6,934 bases of DNA from Bacteroidales bacterium UBA1195 (GCA_002309855.1 DBYD01000065.1:1-6934); one strand, 5' to 3'; counted from the first letter of the stretch, positions 1 to 6,797 are shown. Notes: generated by a model from the letters alone, not told the origin. Numbers and translations: made by a program.

Positions 1-686
1 GGGAAACGGGCGGAGAGTTCTTCCAGCAGGGACTTCAGTTCCACTGCCCTTTCCCAGAAATGCATCAGGTAAAAGTGGCGTACCGGAATGCGTTCCAGCA
101 GCTGCACGGCACCACGCAGCGTCTCCGCACCCAAGCGGGGGTCGACAGGGAACATCAGATGGTCAATTTTTGGAAAACAGCCTTTTACAGAGCGGATTAT
201 CGAAAAAAACAATCCTTCCATCTCCTGCAGGGAGACACGCATTTGAGAAGGTTGTTCAGGAAAGTACCAGTTATTGAGGTCGCCAGCATGGAAAAGGACA
301 GTCCCGTCGGGAAGCGAAACAGCCGCCGACACCCCGACATCGGTCGAGCGGAACGGCAGCAGACGGAAAAACGGGGTCTCAACCGCCACTTCCGGACGCA
401 GCACCGCGACAGCCTTTTCAGGCGGGATCCGGCGCTTTTTCACAACATCGTATGAAAGGAGGCACCGCAACGGCTCTCCAACGCGGTTGCTCCAGGAGAG
501 GATTTCCGGATTGAAATGATCCTCATGAAAATGCGACACAAAAGCATACACAGGCACTTCCGACTCCGCAACCCGCTGCCGCAGGAATCCGTCGGGACGG
601 TCGCGCCAATAGTCGAAAACCAGCAGGAACTTAGGGCATTCCAACAGGAAACAGCTATGATATATATATGTAAGCGAATAATCCAT
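1..686 (-). CDS. MBL-fold metallohydrolase, UlaG-like, 3' end cut by window edge
   Basis: The minus strand reads open from the ATG at 686-684 to the left edge: 228 complete codons without a stop. The protein begins MDYSLTYIYHSCFLLE and carries the metallo-beta-lactamase motif HxHxDH as H52-F-H54-E-D56-H57, then HAGD at 133-136 (D136 fits the metal-bridging Asp), PVDPRLG at 180-186 and MHFW at 208-211 (H209 as a late metal ligand). The last two motifs are, from memory, typical of a widespread uncharacterised bacterial family of predicted Zn-dependent hydrolases related to UlaG. No signal peptide or membrane segment is seen, so a cytoplasmic enzyme is likely; its substrate is unknown. There is no His between residues 58 and 132, where canonical members have a further ligand. 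The start is supported by the YIYHSCF strand right at the N-terminus. Perhaps 15-30 C-terminal residues are missing. It is divergent from yraN. The fold call is firm and the function is open. Confidence 0.9.
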   Translation of the reverse strand, partial: MDYSLTYIYHSCFLLECPKFLLVFDYWRDRPDGFLRQRVAESEVPVYAFVSHFHEDHFNPEILSWSNRVGEPLRCLLSYDVVKKRRIPPEKAVAVLRPEVAVETPFFRLLPFRSTDVGVSAAVSLPDGTVLFHAGDLNNWYFPEQPSQMRVSLQEMEGLFFSIIRSVKGCFPKIDHLMFPVDPRLGAETLRGAVQLLERIPVRHFYLMHFWERAVELKSLLEELSARF

Positions 687-693
687 AAAAAAT

Positions 694-702
694 GCAAAAT
701 TA
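694..702 (-). promoter_or_regulatory. Bacteroidota-type -7 element for the MBL gene
   Basis: Read on the minus strand, 702 to 694 is TAATTTTGC, a full match to the Bacteroidota -7 consensus TAnnTTTG plus the favoured following C. Only seven bases separate it from the ATG at 686, so transcription should begin within a few bases of the start codon or on it. A TTG lies upstream near 728-726, but about 23 bases separate it from the -7 element, a little more than the usual -33 spacing, so the -33 element is weak. Confidence 0.55.
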
Positions 703-747
703 CGGAAAAAAGGGACATGCCCGTGCAAGCCGTGTCCATTTTTTTGC

Positions 748-756
748 TACTTTTGC
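748..756 (+). promoter_or_regulatory. Bacteroidota-type -7 element for yraN
   Basis: TACTTTTGC matches TAnnTTTG followed by C. Transcription would begin near 760, giving a 5' leader of roughly 17 bases before the yraN ATG at 778. No clear TTTG -33 element is seen at the expected distance; that stretch is occupied by the central hairpin. GAGG at 771-774 lies three bases before the ATG and could act as a weak ribosome binding site at short spacing. Confidence 0.5.
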
Positions 757-777
757 AAAAAATTAAAAAAGAGGAAA

Positions 778-1149
778 ATGGAAACCATACTGTCAAACCG
801 TTCTATCGGATTTCAAGGGGAAGATGCGGCCGTAAACTACCTCATCGAACACAATTACAGCATTCTTGCACGTAACTGGCAGTTCCACCATCTTGAGGTG
901 GACATCATTGCCGAAAATGACGAATTCATCGTATTCTGTGAAGTCAAGACACGGAAGGACAACCGTTACGGAGAACCGGAAACATTTGTGGACAGGAACA
1001 AGCAGAAACACATGTTCGCAGCCGCCAACCATTTTATCGGGCGTTACGGGATTACAAAGGAGGCGCGTTTCGACATTCTGACAGTAATCCGCACACCGGA
1101 AAACATGGAGGTGAGGCATCTGCCCGATGCTTTTGTTCCGCAATGGTAA
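778..1149 (+). CDS. yraN: YraN family protein (UPF0102), restriction-endonuclease-like fold
   Basis: This 123-residue protein has the usual length and motif order of the UPF0102/YraN family. It has the N-terminal G11-x-x-G14-E15-x-A17 with a following YL (21-22), ARN at 31-33, and a strand with D42 (LEVDIIA; the family usually has GEID or KEID here). Then come E55-V-K57-T-R59, YGEP at 64-67, K75, AAA at 81-83, and RFDIL at 97-101. D42, E55 and K57 fit the PD-(D/E)xK nuclease core and all are present, so a nucleic-acid-acting role is plausible. The biochemical function of the family is not well settled. It is a soluble cytoplasmic protein without a signal peptide. The ATG at 778 is chosen because the conserved GxxGE motif lies 11 residues in and GAGG precedes it. 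The gene is divergent from the MBL gene and 89 bp upstream of the kdsC-like gene, with which it may be co-transcribed. Confidence 0.93.
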   Translation: METILSNRSIGFQGEDAAVNYLIEHNYSILARNWQFHHLEVDIIAENDEFIVFCEVKTRKDNRYGEPETFVDRNKQKHMFAAANHFIGRYGITKEARFDILTVIRTPENMEVRHLPDAFVPQW

Positions 1150-1183
1150 AAAAAAACGGTCATACACAACATTTCTGTCTGTT

Positions 1184-1235
1184 TTCCGTTATTGTTTCTG
1201 TAAACATTATTATTATTACATTCAAATAAACGGAA
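1184..1235. repeat. Inverted repeat flanking the kdsC start region
   Basis: TTCCGTT (1184-1190) and AACGGAA (1229-1235) are perfect 7-bp inverted copies separated by 38 bases; the right copy ends three bases before the kdsC ATG. A further AACGG at 1155-1159 could pair with the same left copy. The repeats could be operator half-sites or could hide the translation start in RNA, but the arms are short and may be chance. Confidence 0.2.
1217..1223 (+). promoter_or_regulatory. Possible weak promoter for kdsC
   Basis: TACATTC matches six of the first seven bases of TAnnTTTG counting the two free positions. TTG at 1193-1195 lies 21 bases before it, near the spacing expected for a -33 element. It sits in the AT-rich 89-bp gap before kdsC, with an ATT trinucleotide run just upstream. 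Transcription would start close to 1229. The match is imperfect, and readthrough from yraN would serve equally well. Confidence 0.25.
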
Positions 1236-1238
1236 TCA

Positions 1239-1760
1239 ATGGCTCATTACAAAGAGAAACTACACACAATAAACACCTTCATTTTTGATTTTGACGGTGT
1301 TCTGAGCAACGGGAAGGTATGGGTGCTTCCCGATGGCGACCAAATCCGCGCGACCGATGTCAAAGACGGCTACGCCATCCACTATGCGCTCAAATGCGGA
1401 TACAACGTCTGCATAATTTCAGGAGGGTACTCCGAAAGCATGAGGAAACGCTACGACCTCTTCCCCGGCATGGACATTTTTTTGAAAGTGGCGGACAAGA
1501 TGCAGTGCCTGCAGGAATACATGCAACAGAAACAACTTCAGAAAGAGCAGATTCTATGCATGGGGGATGACATTCCGGATTACCAGATACTGCAGAATGT
1601 CGGACTGAGCGCCTGCCCGAAAGATGCGGCCATCGAAATTCAGGAAATTGTGGAATACATCTCCCCCTTCAAAGGCGGCGAAGGTTGTGTGCGTGATGTG
1701 ATTGAACAGACATTACGCTGTCAGGACAAATGGTTCAAGGAGGGATGCCACATCTGGTAA
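1239..1760 (+). CDS. kdsC: KdsC-type HAD phosphatase (3-deoxy-D-manno-octulosonate 8-phosphate phosphatase family)
   Basis: KdsC hydrolyses Kdo-8-phosphate to Kdo and phosphate in the cytoplasm (EC 3.1.3.45), before activation to CMP-Kdo for lipid A/LPS core. The 173 residues are a capless HAD subfamily IIIA protein of normal length. Motif I is D17-F-D19-G-V; VKDGYAI at 41-47 fits the family KDGY/RDGYGI strand; motif II is S61 in IISGG; motif III is K87; motif IV is G109-D110-D111 with D114. VGLSACPKDA, KGGEG and the ending RDVIEQTLRCQDKW match the family C-terminal half, including the tail that reaches a neighbouring subunit. All catalytic residues are present. The stretch 71-87 departs from relatives: usual Gly positions there are occupied by Leu, Pro and Lys. 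A related branch acts on KDN-9-phosphate, so substrate is not certain. Only one base separates its stop from the lipoprotein start. Confidence 0.85.
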   Translation: MAHYKEKLHTINTFIFDFDGVLSNGKVWVLPDGDQIRATDVKDGYAIHYALKCGYNVCIISGGYSESMRKRYDLFPGMDIFLKVADKMQCLQEYMQQKQLQKEQILCMGDDIPDYQILQNVGLSACPKDAAIEIQEIVEYISPFKGGEGCVRDVIEQTLRCQDKWFKEGCHIW

Positions 1761-1761
1761 A

Positions 1762-3414
1762 ATGAAAAAATGGGGTCTGTTGACACTGATTCTCCTTTTG
1801 TTTTCCTGCCATAGGGCAGAAAAAAAGGAGACACGCACCGTCTTCCGGTACAACGAATCGGCAGGCATAGCCTCGTTGGATCCGGCCTTCGCCCGCGACC
1901 AGGCCAACATCTGGGCATGTAACCAGCTGTTCAACGGGCTGGTGCAGTTGGACAGCCAGCTTCACGTCCAGCCCTGCATAGCCTCGTCATGGGAGATTTC
2001 CGCCGACGGCAAAAGCTACACATTCCACCTGCGCACCGATGTCCGCTTTCAGGAGACGGATTTTTTCCCGCTTGACACACCACGATATGTAACAGCCAAC
2101 GATGTGGAATACAGTTTCCAACGCATAGCCGCCCCAGCTACCGCCTCTCCCGGCGCATGGATTTTCCAGACAGTGCTGACGCTGCCTGACGGCAAAAAGG
2201 CATTCACGGCACTTGACGACAGCACCTTCCAAATAACTCTCCAGAAGAGTTTTCCGCCGTTTCTCGGCCTGCTGACAATGCCATACTGCTCGGTTGTGCT
2301 GCCGGAAGCTGCCGAACATTTTCAGAAGGATTTTAGGAAATATCCGGTCGGAACTGGTCCTTTTCAATTGAAAATGTGGAAAGAAGGGGTTAAGCTCGTC
2401 TGCGTGAAAAACCCGCACTATTTTGAGACAGACGAACAAGGCGGACACCTCCCCTACCTTGATGCGGTCGCCACAACCTTCATTGTGGACAAACAATCTG
2501 TATTCATGGAATTTGTAAAGGGCAACCTGGACTTCATGTCCGGCCTGGATGCCTCCTACAAAGACGAGCTGCTGACCAAGGATGGCCGGCTTAACCCAAA
2601 ATACGCGGGGCGCATCCGCATGTTGGAAACCCCATATCTTAACACGGAATATCTTGGCTTCCTAATGGATCCTTCGCAAAAGCAGGCAAAAGGGAATCCG
2701 CTGCTGAAACGTGAGGTGCGGCAGGCCATCAACTACGGGTTTGACCGCGAGAAAATGCTGCGCCACCTGCGCAGCGGCATCGGCATCCCCGGGCAACAGG
2801 GAATGATTCCTCCCATTCTGCTGCACAACTCCGACAACGTTTCCTACGGATACAGCTACCAGCCGGAAAAGGTCCGGCAGCTGCTGGCAAAGGCCGGATA
2901 TCCTGACGGCAAAGGAATGCCGGTCATTAAATTACATGTGTCTGAGAGCTACATGGACATCATGGAATATATCGCGCATGAGGAGGAAAAGTTCGGCATC
3001 CGCATCCAAGTTCTGAAAGTCCAGCCCGCCATGCTGCGGCAGTTCATAAGCCGTTCGGAGATTCCTTTTTTCCGTGGCTCCTGGATTGCCGACTATCCGG
3101 ACGCGGAAAACTACATGTCGCTATTCTATTCCAGGAATTTCTGCCCGGACGGACCGAACTACACCCACTACAGCAATGCAAAATTCGACCGTCTGTACGA
3201 ACAGGCGTGCCACACCGTCTCCGATAGCGCACGCAATGTTATATACCGCAGAATGGACAGCACAATGATGGCGGAGGCGCCAGTGGTGGTGCTCTATTAC
3301 GACCAGGTGCTGCGATTTTTCGGAAAGGAGGTGGAAAACATGGAAAACAACGCAATGAACCTTCTGACATTAAAAAGGGTGCGAAAAAAATCCCAAACGA
3401 AAAGCAAACCATGA
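1762..3414 (+). CDS. Family 5 extracellular solute-binding lipoprotein (OppA/DppA-like)
   Basis: This 550-residue protein has a lipoprotein signal: M-K-K, a hydrophobic stretch (4-13), then L13-F-S-C16 as lipobox, so C16 should be acylated. The residues after it (HRAEKKE) lack a clear acidic surface-export signal, suggesting it faces the periplasm. SBP family 5 hallmarks follow: AGIASLDPAFARD at 34-46, NQLFNGLVQLD, SADGKSYTFHLR, GTGPF at 197-201 with W and the NPHYFE strand, and REVRQAINYGFDREKML. Relatives bind oligopeptides or other small ligands for ABC import; no permease or ATPase gene is in this window, and the ligand is unknown. An in-frame ATG at 1702 lies inside kdsC and would bury the signal peptide, so 1762 is chosen. 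The gene follows the kdsC stop by one base and overlaps mfd by four (ATGA). The end is strongly basic (KRVRKKSQTKSKP). Confidence 0.9.
   Translation: MKKWGLLTLILLLFSCHRAEKKETRTVFRYNESAGIASLDPAFARDQANIWACNQLFNGLVQLDSQLHVQPCIASSWEISADGKSYTFHLRTDVRFQETDFFPLDTPRYVTANDVEYSFQRIAAPATASPGAWIFQTVLTLPDGKKAFTALDDSTFQITLQKSFPPFLGLLTMPYCSVVLPEAAEHFQKDFRKYPVGTGPFQLKMWKEGVKLVCVKNPHYFETDEQGGHLPYLDAVATTFIVDKQSVFMEFVKGNLDFMSGLDASYKDELLTKDGRLNPKYAGRIRMLETPYLNTEYLGFLMDPSQKQAKGNPLLKREVRQAINYGFDREKMLRHLRSGIGIPGQQGMIPPILLHNSDNVSYGYSYQPEKVRQLLAKAGYPDGKGMPVIKLHVSESYMDIMEYIAHEEEKFGIRIQVLKVQPAMLRQFISRSEIPFFRGSWIADYPDAENYMSLFYSRNFCPDGPNYTHYSNAKFDRLYEQACHTVSDSARNVIYRRMDSTMMAEAPVVVLYYDQVLRFFGKEVENMENNAMNLLTLKRVRKKSQTKSKP
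3325..3414 (+). other. Strong internal Shine-Dalgarno and in-frame ATG near the lipoprotein gene end
   Basis: AAGGAGGT at 3325-3332 is a full-length Shine-Dalgarno match, seven bases before an in-frame ATG at 3340. Initiation there would make a 24-residue basic peptide (starts MENNAM, ends KSKP) whose TGA overlaps the mfd ATG. It could raise ribosome flow onto mfd by termination-reinitiation. The same bases also encode KEVENM of the lipoprotein, so chance is a fair explanation, and Bacteroidota rely little on such sites. Confidence 0.15.
3384..3390 (+). other. Possible -1 slippery heptamer A AAA AAA before mfd
   Basis: The lipoprotein frame reads CGA AAA AAA TCC here, so the seven A bases are in the X XXY YYZ phase that favours tandem -1 slippage. 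A -1 shift enters ATC CCA AAC and continues without a stop through the mfd ATG at 3411 in the mfd frame. The product would be a lipoprotein-Mfd fusion. No strong downstream hairpin was recognised, and the Shine-Dalgarno-like site is more than 50 bases upstream. Confidence 0.15.
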
Positions 3415-6400
3415 AAGAGACAGGATTCATCCCATTACCCGCTGGCAAGCAGCAATGTGACGACACGGTCCGTATGCTACGGCAGGCTGATGTGCGCATA
3501 CGGCTGAAGGGATTGTGCGGCAGTGCGACGGCAGTTTTTCTGAAAGGGTGCGCCGAGGCGGACAGCAATCTGCAGTTCCTTGTGCTTTCGGGTGACATGG
3601 AGAAGGCCGCATTCCTCTACCATGACCTGGAGATACTGTTTCAGGAGGAGGAGAAGGACAGCCGCGACAAGAAGGTATTCTTCCTCCCATCCTCCTATCG
3701 GAAACATGCGGACGGCAACGACACCGACAGCTACCGGCTGCTGATGCGCAGCCAGACGGCGGCAATGCTTCCGACAGCAAGAATCATAGTCTCCTACCCT
3801 GAGGCGGTGTGCGAGAAACTGGTTTCCCCTAAAGGGATGGAGGATGAGAGCTTTTCGCTCCGCACCGGTGAGACCGTTTCGATGGACGACATCACCGAGT
3901 TCCTCTCCCGCGCCGATTTCGAATACAGCGACTATGTGAGCCAGCCGGGCGACTTTGCCGTGCGCGGCGGCATCATCGATGTCTATTCCTACCTGGACGA
4001 ACATCCGTACCGCATTGTGTTTGACGGCGACAGCATCAACTCTATAAGGCAGTTCGACATCCGCACGCAGGCCTCCATCAACACGGTGGATGAGATGCGT
4101 CTGATGCCAAAGCCGACACGTCAGGAAAAGGGGCTGCAACAGGTCAGCCTGCTTTCGCTGCTCAAGCCGGAAACGACCTCGCTCTGGCTGGACGACTGGG
4201 AGGGATTCCTGAGCCGCGTGGAGGATAACCGGCTCCAATATCCGGAACTGGAAACGGAGGAATATCTGGAACGGTTCATGGACCGCCCCACCCTGCAACG
4301 GGAGATGCTTTCATTCCCACAGGTGGGCTACAACGGCGGAAAGCCGAAGGGAAGCCCTGTCACCATTGAGTTCCACACCAGGCCGCAGGAGAGCTTCAAC
4401 AACAGCTTCGAACTGCTGATTGACCAGTGGGTCTCGCACTACGAAAAGGGAATCCGTAACATTTTCGGCTCCGACAACGCCAACCAGCGCAAACGCATCC
4501 GCAACATTCTGGGCGAAATCCTGCACAACCACCCGAAATACCGGCTTTTCACGGACGAGGAGAAGGAACGTTGGGAACAGCATTTGGTGGAGATGACGGA
4601 TTATTCGCTGCACGAAGGCTTCACCGACAACGACAGCGGCATCGCCTTCTACACCGACCATCAGGTGTTCAACCGATACCACCGCTACCGCATCGAGGAC
4701 CGTTTCAAGGACAAGGATACGCGACGCCTGCAGGATTTGAACGAGCTGCAGGTGGGCGACTACGTCACCCACATAAACTACGGCATCGGGCGGTTCGCCG
4801 GGCTGGAGAAGATCGACAACAACGGGCGCATACAGGAGGCGATCAAAATCATATACAGGAACAACGACGTGCTGTACATCAGCATACACGCCCTGAACAA
4901 GATAGCCAAATACAGCGGCAAGGACGGCATGGAGCCGACCCTGTCGCGCCTTGGCGGAAACCAGTGGAACAAGATAAAGGAGCGGACAAAGGAGAAGGTC
5001 AAGGAGATGGTCATCGACCTGACACGCCTCTATGCCGAGCGCAAATCGTCGGAGGGCTTCGCCTTTTCGCAGGACTCATATCTGCAGGAGGAGCTGGAGG
5101 CCTCCTTCATCTACGAGGACACGCCCGACCAGCTGAAGGCCACGCAGGAGGTGAAGCAGGACATGGAGGCCGGATTCCCCATGGACCGGCTCATCTGCGG
5201 CGACGTGGGTTTCGGCAAGACTGAGGTGGCCATCCGTGCCGCCTTCAAGGCGGTGTGCGACAGCAAGCAGGTGGCGGTGCTGGTGCCCACCACCGTGCTG
5301 GCGCTGCAGCATTTCCACAGCTTCAGCGAACGGCTGGAGCATTTCCCCTGCCGCATTGTATATCTGAACCGCTTCACCCCCCTGAAAAAAAGGAAGGAGA
5401 TTCTGGAAGAGCTTAAGGAGGGCAAGGCCGACATACTGGTCGGCACGCATCGGATATTGGGCAAGGATGTTGAGTTCAAGGACCTGGGGCTACTCATAAT
5501 TGACGAGGAGCAGAAGTTCGGTGTGGAGGCCAAGGAGAAGCTGCGCTCGCTGAAGGTCAATGTGGATACGCTCACCATGACCGCCACCCCCATCCCGCGC
5601 ACGCTGCAGTTCTCGCTCATGGGCGCGCGCGACATCTCAATCATGCGCACGCCGCCGCTGAACCGCTACCCTATCCAGACCGAGCTGCACACCTTCGACC
5701 TTGAATTCATCAAGGAGGGGATATCCCAGGAGATTACGCGCGGCGGACAGGTATTTTTCGTGCACAACCGCGTTAACGACCTCTACGAAATCGCAGGAAA
5801 AATCCAGGCGATGTTCCCTGAAAACAGCATCGCCGTCGCCCACGGGCAGATGGAGGGCAACCAGCTGGAGAAGATCATGCTCGACTTCATCGACGGCATG
5901 TACGACATTCTGGTATGCACCACCATCATCGAATCGGGGCTTGACATCCCCAACGCCAACACCATCTTCATCGACGAGGCGCAGAACTACGGGCTGAGCG
6001 ACCTGCACCAGCTGCGTGGCCGCGTGGGGCGGAAAAACAAGAAGGCCTTCTGCTACCTGCTATGCCCTCCCCTGCACACCCTGGCGGAAAACAGCCGGAA
6101 GCGGCTGCAGGCCATTGAGGAGTTCTCCGACATAGGCAGCGGGTTCCAGATTGCCATGCGCGACCTTGACATCCGTGGCGCGGGCAACCTTTTGGGCGCG
6201 GAGCAGAGCGGATTCATTTCGGAAATCGGATACGAGATGTACCAGAAGATTCTGGAGGAGGCGCTGTACGAGCTACATAACAGCAACCCTGAGACAGACG
6301 TGCACGAGCAGCGGCAATATGTCCGTGACTGCACGCTTGAGACCGACCTTGAAATACTGATTCCCGACAGCTACGTCTCGAACAGCAACGAGCGGATGAT

Positions 6401-6797
6401 GCTCTACAAGGAGATAAACACGCTCACCTCCGACGAGGCCATCCGGAGGTTCAAGGAGAGAATGACCGACCGGTTCGGCCCGATCCCGCCCGAGACCGAG
6501 GAGCTGTTCCACAGCCTCAAGCTGCGCTGGCTCGCCCGTGACCTGGGATTTGAAAAGGTGATGCTCAAACAGAAGCGGCTCATAGCCTATTTTGTCAGGG
6601 ACGAGCAGTCCCCCTACTACGACAGCGCACAGTTCCATTATATTCTGGAATATATGCAGCGGCATCCCTCCGACTGCTACATGAAGGAGGAGCCGGGCAA
6701 GCTGAGCCTAACCTTCGGCGGCGCCCACAGTGTGGCGGACGCGATGCTGCTTCTGCAGCCGCTGCGTGCTTTTGAGGCACCTACACCCAAGAGATGA
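3411..6797 (+). CDS. mfd: Transcription-repair coupling factor Mfd
   Basis: Mfd is a cytoplasmic ATP-driven DNA translocase that pushes stalled RNA polymerase off DNA and recruits UvrA for nucleotide excision repair. At 1128 residues it is full length (E. coli protein about 1148). In order: a UvrB-like N-terminal module (to about 340, with YVSQPGDFAVRGGIIDVYSY); the CarD-like RNA-polymerase-interaction domain from LQVGDYVTHINYGIG (446 on, to about 512); translocase lobe 1 with Walker A GDVGFGKTE (597-605), GTHRIL, DEEQ (698-701) and TMTATPIPRTL (722-732); lobe 2 with FFVHNRV, TTIIESGLDIPNANTI and QLRGRVGR (867-874); the translocation region with IRGAGNLLG; and the C-terminal autoinhibitory domain from about 980. 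No key motif is missing. The ATG overlaps the lipoprotein stop (ATGA) with no close Shine-Dalgarno, implying coupled translation. The helicase half uses many more C/G-ending codons than yraN or kdsC. Confidence 0.98.
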   Translation: MKETGFIPLPAGKQQCDDTVRMLRQADVRIRLKGLCGSATAVFLKGCAEADSNLQFLVLSGDMEKAAFLYHDLEILFQEEEKDSRDKKVFFLPSSYRKHADGNDTDSYRLLMRSQTAAMLPTARIIVSYPEAVCEKLVSPKGMEDESFSLRTGETVSMDDITEFLSRADFEYSDYVSQPGDFAVRGGIIDVYSYLDEHPYRIVFDGDSINSIRQFDIRTQASINTVDEMRLMPKPTRQEKGLQQVSLLSLLKPETTSLWLDDWEGFLSRVEDNRLQYPELETEEYLERFMDRPTLQREMLSFPQVGYNGGKPKGSPVTIEFHTRPQESFNNSFELLIDQWVSHYEKGIRNIFGSDNANQRKRIRNILGEILHNHPKYRLFTDEEKERWEQHLVEMTDYSLHEGFTDNDSGIAFYTDHQVFNRYHRYRIEDRFKDKDTRRLQDLNELQVGDYVTHINYGIGRFAGLEKIDNNGRIQEAIKIIYRNNDVLYISIHALNKIAKYSGKDGMEPTLSRLGGNQWNKIKERTKEKVKEMVIDLTRLYAERKSSEGFAFSQDSYLQEELEASFIYEDTPDQLKATQEVKQDMEAGFPMDRLICGDVGFGKTEVAIRAAFKAVCDSKQVAVLVPTTVLALQHFHSFSERLEHFPCRIVYLNRFTPLKKRKEILEELKEGKADILVGTHRILGKDVEFKDLGLLIIDEEQKFGVEAKEKLRSLKVNVDTLTMTATPIPRTLQFSLMGARDISIMRTPPLNRYPIQTELHTFDLEFIKEGISQEITRGGQVFFVHNRVNDLYEIAGKIQAMFPENSIAVAHGQMEGNQLEKIMLDFIDGMYDILVCTTIIESGLDIPNANTIFIDEAQNYGLSDLHQLRGRVGRKNKKAFCYLLCPPLHTLAENSRKRLQAIEEFSDIGSGFQIAMRDLDIRGAGNLLGAEQSGFISEIGYEMYQKILEEALYELHNSNPETDVHEQRQYVRDCTLETDLEILIPDSYVSNSNERMMLYKEINTLTSDEAIRRFKERMTDRFGPIPPETEELFHSLKLRWLARDLGFEKVMLKQKRLIAYFVRDEQSPYYDSAQFHYILEYMQRHPSDCYMKEEPGKLSLTFGGAHSVADAMLLLQPLRAFEAPTPKR

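Larger units (their letters stand above)
693..757. repeat. Imperfect palindrome containing both divergent promoters and a terminator-like hairpin
   Basis: Positions pairing to a sum of 1450 (axis at 725) are complementary over much of 693-757. The inner arms are GGACATG (713-719) and CGTGTCC (731-737) around an 11-base loop, with one T/G wobble. Next outwards come A6 (706-711) against T6 (739-744), and then the two -7 elements (694-702 and 748-756), which are reverse complements except at one base. Mismatches fall at 712/738 and 703-705/745-747. The hairpin with an A tract on one side and a T tract on the other has the shape of a bidirectional intrinsic terminator. It could equally be a binding site for a dimeric regulator shared by both genes. 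Confidence 0.5.

Noticed and set aside
60..519. Plus-strand open frames of 131 and 81 codons
   Set aside because: They lie opposite the MBL-fold gene, have low-complexity Arg-rich composition, and show no family motif; the minus strand holds the clear HxHxDH protein.
1148..1190. Terminator after yraN
   Set aside because: The only stem (AACGG/CCGTT, 5 bp with a 26-base loop) is weak and is not followed by a proper T run.
1477..1483. T7 run inside kdsC as a frameshift error
   Set aside because: The reading frame continues through it with intact HAD motifs on both sides (SGG before, GDD after).
1702..1761. Longer lipoprotein start at the in-frame ATG 1702
   Set aside because: It lies inside kdsC and would place 20 polar residues before the lipoprotein signal peptide that begins at 1762.
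1745..1765. Six-codon ORF after AAGGAGGG ending on the lipoprotein ATG (ATGA)
   Set aside because: The purine run directly abuts its ATG with no spacing, and the peptide is too short; the overlap with the kdsC end explains the sequence.
3477..4298. Minus-strand 273-codon open frame and other long minus frames inside mfd
   Set aside because: They are antisense shadows of a strongly codon-biased gene, with no recognisable domain and no promoter or start context.
4571..5224. Plus-strand 217-codon frame inside mfd
   Set aside because: It is an alternative frame of the mfd RNA-polymerase-interaction region, rich in Arg, Gln, Gly and His with no family match.
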